This document shows positions 16,921 through 23,232 of a stretch of DNA of 37,903 nt, piece after piece (positions within the stretch are counted from its first letter, which is position 1; every line of letters starts with the position of its first letter). The DNA comes from a virus: positions 1 through 37,903 of the IMG/VR virus record IMGVR_UViG_3300006810_000136; one strand, given 5' to 3'. The notes under the pieces are model-generated. The model made no database searches and was not told the origin of the DNA. It worked only from the letters and a program-made list of their open reading frames with translations. The translations under genes were made by a program, and so were the position numbers.

Positions 16921-18015
16921 TTAGATTTTGAAAGTCATGCGACCCCCATCACCCATAATTTGTTTTAGTTGGGAAATGACAGGGTCTGCATTTGAGTTTT
17001 GTTGTCCGACCTGCGGTGTCTGAGCTTGTACGTTAGCCGCCTTGTCTACAATGCCACGCTGACCATCGCCCATGCCCTGCCGATAAGCAGCAGAAACAAT
17101 CTTGTCGATGTTGTCAATCACAGCTCTGTGTGAAGAAAGCATATCGTAATCCCAGCTACCATCCTCTCGGACGTAAGGATCAAAGTACTCGTCGAGTCGA
17201 GAGTTCTTATCAACGAGCTGAGCCTTGTAATCGTCATCAATGCCAAACGTGAAGGTGTTGTCATTACCAAGGTCGAATTCCAACCCTGTCATGGCATCAA
17301 CTTCTGTGACCATGTTTTTGATCCAAGTCTCGTCAAAGACGTCGTTTGCTTGAGGTGAGTCCTTTTTCTCAGGGGCCATGTACTCATTGCGCATCGTCTC
17401 GATGTTGGTCTTGGCCTTCTGAGCGTCAATCTTCATCTGAAGCTTAGACAGCTGAACCTCTTCCTCCGAGTGGAGGTCGGGATCCATTTTGTACTTGCTA
17501 TTGACAAGAGTGTTGATTTCATCAGTAGTCAAGCTGGGGTACTCCGTAGCAAGGTCTACACGAATTGCGGTAAAGTCGTCCATCTCGGACGGATCAAGCC
17601 GCTGGTATGCAAACCAGTCCTCTGGAGCTCTTCCAGTCTCTTCTACAAAGCGAGAAATCGCTTCTACTCTCTCGTCAAGAGCATTTTGTTGAGGCGTAGC
17701 CAAGGCATCAAAATCGCTAATCTCTCTTCCGAGCCTCTCGCTCAGGTAGTTGAGAACAGCACCTTCGATATCCTCGTCGGCATATTCCTCTTGTTGTTCT
17801 TGTTGTGGTTGCTCAGCCTGAACCTCTTGCTGAGGCTCTGATGGAGCAGCGTCTGGGTCTACATAAGGCGTCTCTTGGACAGGCTCTGGGGCCTGCTCTT
17901 GAGCCGCTTCTTGTACTGGGTTCTGAGGCTCTTGCTGAGTCTCACGATCCATACTTGCCTGCAACTCTTCTGGAGAGGAGGCAATCTCAAAGTTGGTGAT
18001 GTTAGTTTCTTCCAT
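16921..18015 (-). CDS. Scaffolding-like protein, 364 aa
   Basis: Directly upstream of the capsid gene. Residues 20-80 are an extremely Gln/Glu/Pro-rich, acidic, low-complexity stretch (EPQQEVQAEQPQQEQQEE). A helical acidic region follows (LNYLSERLGREISDFDAL and onwards). The C-terminal end is short and basic after a Gln/Asn linker (QIMGDGGRMTFKI). An acidic, helical, partly disordered protein with a small basic C-terminus next to the capsid gene is typical of scaffolds. No protease domain is seen. The upstream sequence is A/T-rich (AATTTAATTTAAG) without a Shine-Dalgarno. Confidence 0.7.
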   Translation of the reverse strand: MEETNITNFEIASSPEELQASMDRETQQEPQNPVQEAAQEQAPEPVQETPYVDPDAAPSEPQQEVQAEQPQQEQQEEYADEDIEGAVLNYLSERLGREISDFDALATPQQNALDERVEAISRFVEETGRAPEDWFAYQRLDPSEMDDFTAIRVDLATEYPSLTTDEINTLVNSKYKMDPDLHSEEEVQLSKLQMKIDAQKAKTNIETMRNEYMAPEKKDSPQANDVFDETWIKNMVTEVDAMTGLEFDLGNDNTFTFGIDDDYKAQLVDKNSRLDEYFDPYVREDGSWDYDMLSSHRAVIDNIDKIVSAAYRQGMGDGQRGIVDKAANVQAQTPQVGQQNSNADPVISQLKQIMGDGGRMTFKI

Positions 18016-18039
18016 CTTAAATTAAATTGTTGTTTTTTA

Positions 18040-18330
18040 TTACTTGACGTAGCAGACAACGCCAGCTGCAGCGGCCCCAACCTTGCTAAAGGTTCCGTAT
18101 ATAGTGGCCCCCACAGGCAAAGCAACAGATGCAAGCTCTGTGGTCAGTGGCTTATAGTCGTCTGTCTGATATGTGTATATATCACCAGTAAGGTCTACGG
18201 TTGTGGCTGCTGAGCCAAGGTTTGTTACTGCGTAAACCCTGGTTCTAACTCCGTCTCCAGTAAAGTCTAGGTCATTAGTACCATTGAGGTAATAAACCGT
18301 ATTTGGGAGTGAATGAGTAGAGTGTGCCAT
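18040..18330 (-). CDS. Small beta-rich virion protein, 96 aa (paralogue group)
   Basis: A Gly/Ala/Thr/Val-rich beta protein with the string RVYAVTNLGSAATTVDLTGD, then VALPVGATIYGTFSKV and a final VCYVK. This ordering (VY-hydrophobic strand, NL/G turn, strand, then a Gly-centred strand and final beta strand) is also visible in the two genes upstream (18333 and 18728) and, more weakly, at 33366. It is separated by two bases from the upstream stop. Probably a small capsid or tail-fibre-base component. Function unknown. Confidence 0.55.
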   Translation of the reverse strand: MAHSTHSLPNTVYYLNGTNDLDFTGDGVRTRVYAVTNLGSAATTVDLTGDIYTYQTDDYKPLTTELASVALPVGATIYGTFSKVGAAAAGVVCYVK

Positions 18331-18332
18331 GA

Positions 18333-18728
18333 TTATCCGAGTTTAGCTTGTGTATCGTCGACACCGAACACCGCGTACTCAATGGTGGTGTTAGCCTTTG
18401 CTGCAAAGACCTTAAAGTCAAGGTCTGGGTAAGCAGGGAAGAAAGCAAACTCACCACCAGCGATCTTGGCAATGTTAGTTGTTCCGACGTAAAGTGTTAT
18501 TGTGTACTCTCTTTCACCAGCAAGGTTTCTGACGTAGACGTAGGCTACATCCGCCTTATCATCCGCCTTAGCAACAGTGACAGCGTCAGCACCCTGAGCA
18601 GTACCCAAAACCTTAGACCGAATGCTGTGTCCAGAATCTGCCAAGGCAGAAAGCTGGGATTCGATAGAGAATGGGTAAGAAAGGGCGTTTTGGCTGGAAA
18701 GAGAAAAGTTAGCTCTTATCGTAGCCAT
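18333..18728 (-). CDS. Small beta-rich virion protein, 131 aa (paralogue group)
   Basis: Starts MATIRANFSLSSQNALS and contains VAYVYVRNLAGEREYTITLY, IAKIAGGEFAFFPAY, then LDFKVFAAKANTTIEYAVFG. The same string of strands is seen in the 133-aa product upstream (VYIRVVSSNATEYATL, GRLYGGDWTLIPW, FTVEYALIFE), so the two are probably tandem duplicates. The genes share a one-base stop-start overlap (TAATG). A jelly-roll or Ig-like virion surface protein is a reasonable guess. No family name can be given. Confidence 0.6.
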   Translation of the reverse strand: MATIRANFSLSSQNALSYPFSIESQLSALADSGHSIRSKVLGTAQGADAVTVAKADDKADVAYVYVRNLAGEREYTITLYVGTTNIAKIAGGEFAFFPAYPDLDFKVFAAKANTTIEYAVFGVDDTQAKLG

Positions 18729-19129
18729 TATGCTTCAAAGATGAGCGCGTACTCTACTGTGAATTCCGTAGCAACACTGGGAGTGATCTTGATGTCAGCA
18801 CTAGCGGCAGCAGACCAAGGGATCAAAGTCCAGTCACCACCGTAGAGTCTACCAACCTCCTGAGAGTTGACAGTCAATGTAGCGTATTCGGTGGCGTTAG
18901 AAGACACAACTCTGATGTAAACCTTGTGAGCCTTATCAGCAGTGTAGAGTGATGCGTCGAAAAGAGTGTAGATGGTAGAAGCTGTAGTTGTCTTTCTACC
19001 GACACCTGAGGTTTGATCGAGTCCAGTAGAAACACCAGCCTTTCTCAACGTCGTAGTCTGATTCAGAGACAAAACGTCTCCAGTCAGGTCGGGACTGTTG
19101 AGAGTGAGTGTTGCGGTTGTTGTAGCCAT
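18728..19129 (-). CDS. Small beta-rich virion protein, 133 aa (paralogue group)
   Basis: Starts MATTTATLTLNSPDLTG and ends FTVEYALIFEA. The central segment VYIRVVSSNATEYATLTVN followed by LYGGDWTLIPWSA parallels the 131-aa neighbour, supporting duplication. It is the first gene of the scaffold-capsid unit. A TATATTTG box lies 28 bases before its ATG, and no coding frame occupies 19130-19170. A virion surface role is inferred from position. Confidence 0.6.
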   Translation of the reverse strand: MATTTATLTLNSPDLTGDVLSLNQTTTLRKAGVSTGLDQTSGVGRKTTTASTIYTLFDASLYTADKAHKVYIRVVSSNATEYATLTVNSQEVGRLYGGDWTLIPWSAAASADIKITPSVATEFTVEYALIFEA

Positions 19130-19157
19130 TTTAGAAAAAGATTGTGTTTGTTTTCCG

Positions 19158-19165
19158 CAAATATA
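19158..19165 (-). promoter_or_regulatory. TATATTTG promoter -7 box upstream of the capsid unit
   Basis: TATATTTGCGG lies in the 41-base gap between the 82-aa and 133-aa genes, 28 bases before the ATG at 19129. This leaves room for a short leader, unlike the boxes that abut start codons. It is the only promoter-like signal before the small-protein, scaffold and capsid genes. No TTG is seen upstream at the expected distance. Confidence 0.5.
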
Positions 19166-19170
19166 GGGAT

Positions 19171-19419
19171 TTATCGTTTCTTCTTTTTCACTCTGTACCT
19201 AGATACACGACCTTTCTCCCTCTTTTCCTTTCTGGCTCTACGCTTCTCTCCCTCAGTAAGTTCGGATGCGGTGACTGGAGTTTTACTTGAAATCCTTTTT
19301 GTGGGACGAAACGTTCTATCTCCCTTGGAATAATCCTTGTCTCCAGAGAGCGTTCTCCAATCTTCTTTGAACCAGCGCTTCAAGTTGAGGCCAGCCTGTG
19401 TCTTTCTGACCCTAGGCAT
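19171..19419 (-). CDS. Tiny basic conserved protein (DUF5872-like), 82 aa
   Basis: Strongly basic protein with GLNLKRWFKEDWRTLSGD in the first half, then FRPTKRISSKTPVTASELTE and a Lys/Arg-only end (RVKKKKR). The RWFkEdW, RPtkRvSsKTPxTxxEL pattern is one I associate with DUF5872, a small domain of viruses and phages without known function. Two of the Cys positions I expect are missing. The ATG overlaps the upstream stop by one base. High positive charge suggests nucleic-acid binding or packaging with DNA in the head. Confidence 0.6.
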   Translation of the reverse strand: MPRVRKTQAGLNLKRWFKEDWRTLSGDKDYSKGDRTFRPTKRISSKTPVTASELTEGEKRRARKEKREKGRVSRYRVKKKKR

Positions 19420-19559
19420 TACTTCTTGCTCTTGTTGCCCCAGTTGGCGGCTCCAACCTTACGACACTTGGCCAAGGCTCCAGATGCGTAAGCAGAGGGC
19501 CACACGCTATAGCGAGCCTTCACTTTGTGGTAGCATGCGTCTTTCAACACCTTAGCCAT
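19419..19559 (-). CDS. Tiny conserved basic protein with PSAYASGALAKCRK motif, 46 aa
   Basis: A 46-codon gene with ATG at 19559 and TAA at 19421-19419, linked to its neighbours by an 8-base overlap upstream and a one-base overlap downstream. The product contains ACYHKVKARYSVWPSAYAS, then GALAKCRKVGAANWG and a basic end. I recognise this compact motif (a Cys-x-x-K-V-K-x-R-Y, then W/F-PSAYAS, then K-C-R-K-x-G) from many phage and algal-virus genomes, often beside DUF5872-type domains. Two conserved Cys could bind metal. The role is unknown. Co-occurrence with the neighbours supports it being real. Confidence 0.7.
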   Translation of the reverse strand: MAKVLKDACYHKVKARYSVWPSAYASGALAKCRKVGAANWGNKSKK

Positions 19560-19737
19560 GGTTTACAGTTTTGAACTTTGCTTTGGCAACTGCGCCTGGG
19601 TGGGTCTTGTATTCACCCTTCATCAGGAAGTAGCGCCCACGCTCTTCCATCCAGTGATAGCCCTGGGGTGGATCGACAGAAACGGTCTTCTGTGACACCT
19701 TGAGCTTACCTCCCTTGTTGTACTTTACAGCCTTCAT
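19552..19737 (-). CDS. Tiny conserved basic protein with KYNKGGKL start, 61 aa
   Basis: The ATG at 19737 is chosen over one 18 bases earlier because it gives a clean ATGA overlap with the upstream stop and the start MKAVKYNKGGKLKVSQ. The rest reads PPQGYHWMEERGRYFLMKGEY, then HPGAVAKAKFKTVNHG. The Y-H-W-M-E-E-x-GRYFLMKG core is conserved in memory among phage proteins of this type. The opening K-Y-x-x-GG element also appears in other genes of this window (33366, 34627). Function unknown, probably virion-associated. Confidence 0.65.
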   Translation of the reverse strand: MKAVKYNKGGKLKVSQKTVSVDPPQGYHWMEERGRYFLMKGEYKTHPGAVAKAKFKTVNHG

Positions 19738-20033
19738 GAGCAGCGGCATCTCCACTTACGCAGAGACTTGTTGATTCTTGAGTTAGGATCTTTAGCTGTC
19801 TTGGCGCTGGTAAGCCTTTTCTTCATCCCGCACATGCGAGAGCAGAAGGACTTTCTTCTACCAGCTCTCTTCCCCTTGGGGTTTGATTCTGTAACAGCAG
19901 TCTTAAGCTTGCTCCCTGGGTTGGCTCTTCGATATGCAGCGACACCCTTAGCGGTAAGTCCACCAGATCTACTCTTGTGAACACCCATCTTCATCTTGGG
20001 CATCTTAGCTTTTCTCTTTACAACCTTGGGCAT
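19734..20033 (-). CDS. Small basic Cys-containing conserved protein (DUF6321-like), 99 aa
   Basis: Very basic protein: MPKVVKRKAKMPKMKMG, then SGGLTAKGVAAYRRANPGS, then GRRKSFCSRMCGMKKRL and a Cys-containing end KWRCRCS. The GGLTAKGxxAYxRAxPGSxLk and RRKSFCxRMxGM pair is what I associate with DUF6321, a small domain found in phages and large DNA viruses. It heads a four-gene cassette of tiny basic proteins (99, 61, 46 and 82 aa) with overlapping ends. A TATATTTG box lies four bases before its ATG. Confidence 0.65.
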   Translation of the reverse strand: MPKVVKRKAKMPKMKMGVHKSRSGGLTAKGVAAYRRANPGSKLKTAVTESNPKGKRAGRRKSFCSRMCGMKKRLTSAKTAKDPNSRINKSLRKWRCRCS

Positions 20034-20037
20034 AATG

Positions 20038-20045
20038 CAAATATA
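20038..20045 (-). promoter_or_regulatory. TATATTTG promoter -7 box, 4 bases before the ATG at 20033
   Basis: TATATTTG, then CATT, then ATG, in the 19-base gap after the BspA-like gene. The box and spacing are the same as at 12843 and 28625. It would drive the cassette of tiny basic genes with an essentially leaderless message. Confidence 0.5.
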
Positions 20046-20052
20046 AACAGTA

Positions 20053-22803
20053 TCAGTAAACCGAAGTTCCGTCGGTGTATTCGGCGGTCATGCCTACGGC
20101 CTGCATAGCCGATATTGTGGCCGAGTCAAGAGAGTTGGCGGCATCGACACCGCTGAGAGGGATCTCTCCAACCTGAGCGTTAGCTACAATACCAGAGTTC
20201 GTAGCCCAGTCAGTGAGCGTGGCATCGAGATTTGCCTTTGACATACCTGATTTCAGAAAAATTCCAACAATGCCTGAAGAGCGATCTCCGTTGTCGTTAA
20301 TATCATTCACCATAGACACGGTGCCCGTAACACCATCACCGTCGGTAATTTGAACAATCCCGCTAAGGTCCCAGCCTGAGAGGTCTTGATCGAAGGTACT
20401 GCACTGATTAAACATGGTTCTAGCGTCGGCTACGTTGCTCATATCCCATCCAGACAGGTCTCTGTTAAATGCTACGTTGTTGAAAAACATCGTTCTCGTA
20501 GTTGTCATTGAGGATGTATCCCATCCAGCGATGTTGTGATTCACACCCTCGACATAGCTGAACATAAAATTGGCTTCCTGCACACTAGAGACATCCCAAG
20601 TGCTCAGGTCTAGAGTAGGTGAAAGCGAAGTGGCACCATAAAACATTTGGTGCGTGTCAGTTACGTTTGAGACGTCCCATGTGCTCACCCCCTGTCCCTC
20701 AAAGGCCCTAGCATTCAAGAACATGCTCCTCATGGACGTTACATTGGACACATCCCATTTACTCCCGTTCGTAGAGAGATCTTGATTGAAGCTATTGGCA
20801 TTAGCAAACATACTGGCCGTGAGTGTTGCGCTAGAAGTATCCCAATTTGATAGCGGCTGGTTAAAATTCCGAGCATGACGAAACATGGATCGAAAATCAG
20901 TTACGCTTGAAGTATCCCAGGTGTTTAGAGGTTGGTCAAACAACAAGCAGAAGTTGAATGCAAATTCCATGTTCTTAACCCTAGAGGTGTCCCAGTTGCT
21001 TAAGGGTTGATTGAACGATTCACATTTTTCAAACATACTCCTAATGTTCGTGCAGTTAGACATGTCCCAATACTTAACACCATCTTCCTCGTGTGTATCG
21101 ACGGGTTGATTGAACGGTGTAAAAGAGAACATAGATGTAGCGTTGAAGCCGCCAGGCACATCTTCACTATTTGGAAGTATCCACTTACTTACGTCCTGAT
21201 TAAAGGAAGTGTTCTTAAACAGCTCGAAGAAATTGTTACATGTTTTCCAGTGAGCATTCGTCCAAGGAATTAAGCTGTTGTTGGTTACATCCCCGTTATT
21301 AAAGGCTGAAGCCCCATTAAACATTCTGATGGCTGACCTTATATTTTTCACCTCATCCCCCCAATCAGAACACGGCTGATTAAAGGATGTTGCACCCGAC
21401 AACGTGCTGTCGCAGAGTGAGGATGGGGGGAACTTAAAGTGACCTATATACTTATTGAATGCTGTGCAATCGTTAAAAGTACCTATGAAATCTGTGCATC
21501 CAGAGGTATCCCACGTCTGAACACCCTTGCCAGTAAAGGAAGGATTTTTAGAGAAAGCATTGGCCAGCCTGGTGCAATATGATGTCACAAGACCAGACGT
21601 ATCTCCATCAAAGCTATTGGCTGCATTCGCAAATTCAAGCAAAGAATACGGAGATTCTGGAGGGTTGAATAGGTTAACGTCAAAGTTCTGACTTGACGGG
21701 TGCATAGTGAAAAAACTGCTCCCGAGGGTAACGGAAACCTCCTCTGGAGATGGAGCTCGGCGCAAATTGCCCAAAACCCCTCTAAGAGCATCAGGATCAG
21801 CAGCAGCATCAAATCTCCAGTTGTGCCTAAAGTTTACACCAGGCTTAGCTGCACGAGATCTGCCATGAAAACTCATAGAACCAGAAAACCTTTTTGAGGG
21901 TGTAGTCCAGTGTCCTAGATCAGAATTCAAACTATTGGTGCCTCTAAACGGCTTAACAGTCTCGCCAACAAATGTCATTCCAGATCCCGATGGCGCATGA
22001 GTAGACGCTGTACCGCACTTCTGAAATAGAGGAGCCACCTCAGAAGAGTCGTACCAGTTTACACACCCGTCCCAGACTCCACCTGTGTTTATGGTTGAAG
22101 GTATATTGTTCGGGCTATGAATCGGCACGTAAGACGCAATATCAATGAAAAATCCAGAGCCCCATCTAGATGTTTCTATAAGCTTCCTGCAGTCCATGTG
22201 ACCCGTGGCCTCATTTCTGTGAAAGTTTGCCCCTTCAAACGTTCCAATTATGGATATCTGATAGACCCCAGGAGTAGAATAGGTGTGAGTTATCTCACTT
22301 TGATCCCACGATGTGATCGTGTTTGAAGAGGAGTCGCCCCAAGACACGGTAAAGTCGTAAACACCCCCCTCAACTGTAGGGAGAGTGTACTGATTGTTGG
22401 CACTAGAAATAACGGTCGCTCCAGAAGCTGGTGTTGCCGTAGGAATCCAGTGAGTAAAAGCGGGATGATGATTTTCATCCTGTCCAGATCCGTCAAAAAG
22501 AACTTCCTCGCCAGCGGCATCACCATTAACCCAATCGCGATAGTCGTAACCAGAGTATGCGAGCTCTCTCGTATCAATAGTGAATGTTGTTCCACTAAAC
22601 CTAGGAGTGAGGAGATCAAGAGTAGCCTCTCTTCCGCTCAGGTAGGGATCAATGACTGCGACTTTATCTGAGTCAGAAGAGAAAAGGTATTCGACATCAA
22701 CCCTGTCTTCATTGGGTATATCTAGCGTAAAAACGTCCAAAACAACAGACACCTCCTGAAGGGAGATGTCTACTGTGGCGTCCGCAGTGTACTGCAATGC
22801 CAT
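20053..22803 (-). CDS. BspA-like (DUF285-repeat) adhesin with a PKD-like domain, 916 aa
   Basis: The last half holds tandem repeats of about 25 residues with the core W-D-[TMV]-S-x-[VC]-x-x-x-x-x-MF-x-x-x-x-x-FNQ-x-L-s. I count about ten canonical copies (such as SNWDTSRV, NTWDTSSV, STWDVSNV, SGWDMSNV) and about four degenerate ones before them, around residues 430-830. This is the DUF285/BspA surface repeat known from Mycoplasma lipoproteins and Bacteroidetes. Near residues 143-191 is a PKD-like domain (VSWGDSSSN, ITHTYSTPGVYQISI). No signal peptide is present, so it is more likely a virion adhesin or receptor-binding fibre than a secreted protein. The upstream 134-aa gene may be its attachment adaptor. 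Confidence 0.8.
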   Translation of the reverse strand: MALQYTADATVDISLQEVSVVLDVFTLDIPNEDRVDVEYLFSSDSDKVAVIDPYLSGREATLDLLTPRFSGTTFTIDTRELAYSGYDYRDWVNGDAAGEEVLFDGSGQDENHHPAFTHWIPTATPASGATVISSANNQYTLPTVEGGVYDFTVSWGDSSSNTITSWDQSEITHTYSTPGVYQISIIGTFEGANFHRNEATGHMDCRKLIETSRWGSGFFIDIASYVPIHSPNNIPSTINTGGVWDGCVNWYDSSEVAPLFQKCGTASTHAPSGSGMTFVGETVKPFRGTNSLNSDLGHWTTPSKRFSGSMSFHGRSRAAKPGVNFRHNWRFDAAADPDALRGVLGNLRRAPSPEEVSVTLGSSFFTMHPSSQNFDVNLFNPPESPYSLLEFANAANSFDGDTSGLVTSYCTRLANAFSKNPSFTGKGVQTWDTSGCTDFIGTFNDCTAFNKYIGHFKFPPSSLCDSTLSGATSFNQPCSDWGDEVKNIRSAIRMFNGASAFNNGDVTNNSLIPWTNAHWKTCNNFFELFKNTSFNQDVSKWILPNSEDVPGGFNATSMFSFTPFNQPVDTHEEDGVKYWDMSNCTNIRSMFEKCESFNQPLSNWDTSRVKNMEFAFNFCLLFDQPLNTWDTSSVTDFRSMFRHARNFNQPLSNWDTSSATLTASMFANANSFNQDLSTNGSKWDVSNVTSMRSMFLNARAFEGQGVSTWDVSNVTDTHQMFYGATSLSPTLDLSTWDVSSVQEANFMFSYVEGVNHNIAGWDTSSMTTTRTMFFNNVAFNRDLSGWDMSNVADARTMFNQCSTFDQDLSGWDLSGIVQITDGDGVTGTVSMVNDINDNGDRSSGIVGIFLKSGMSKANLDATLTDWATNSGIVANAQVGEIPLSGVDAANSLDSATISAMQAVGMTAEYTDGTSVY

Positions 22804-22807
22804 GATA

Positions 22808-23212
22808 TCAAACGTTTACGGTGACGTCCTCGTTGACAACAAAGCTACCCTTAAGCCAAGTCTGAACAAGGCTATTGTCTGTTGTGTGGGTGGCCTCAAG
22901 GTCATATACGTACTTACCTCCGTTTATATTGCTCATGGTTGAGGCAGACATGTGTATTGTCACATCTCCACTAGATCCAATCTCAAATCCATTTGAATTT
23001 ACAGAACCGTCTCCAGAAAGATCAATGATTGCCCCCGAATCAGTGTCGTCACTGGCATCATCCCTAACCTGAAGTCTGTACGTGTAATTGCTCACAGAGA
23101 TGGCTATTCCACTGCTGTCTGTAAAAGTTACCTTTAGCCTAAAGGTGTCGCCCTTCCTGGCCGTTATATTCAGCTTTTGAGCTACATCAAGATTTGCTTT
23201 CGCTGATGCCAT
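22808..23212 (-). CDS. Ig-like tail adaptor (BppU-N-like) protein, 134 aa
   Basis: The motifs LNITARKGDTFRLKVTFTD, SNYTYRLQVRDD, VTIHMSASTMSNINGGKYVYDLEA and a final VNEDVT run in the order seen in small phage Ig-like or BppU-N-like modules. Those modules begin with I-R-x-GDTF, continue with tGyt-x-x-xQvR, and end with gxYvYDLe and a V-x-x-DVT strand. They usually anchor receptor-binding fibres. It precedes the BspA-like gene by four bases and follows the portal by 20 bases, agreeing with a fibre-base role. The domain assignment is by pattern. Confidence 0.6.
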   Translation of the reverse strand: MASAKANLDVAQKLNITARKGDTFRLKVTFTDSSGIAISVSNYTYRLQVRDDASDDTDSGAIIDLSGDGSVNSNGFEIGSSGDVTIHMSASTMSNINGGKYVYDLEATHTTDNSLVQTWLKGSFVVNEDVTVNV

Positions 23213-23232
23213 AAATCCTTAGTTTTTGATAA

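Noticed and set aside
16272-16931. A 219-codon rightward frame over the capsid gene.
   Set aside because: It is an antisense shadow of the capsid coding sequence with strong codon bias; no independent support.
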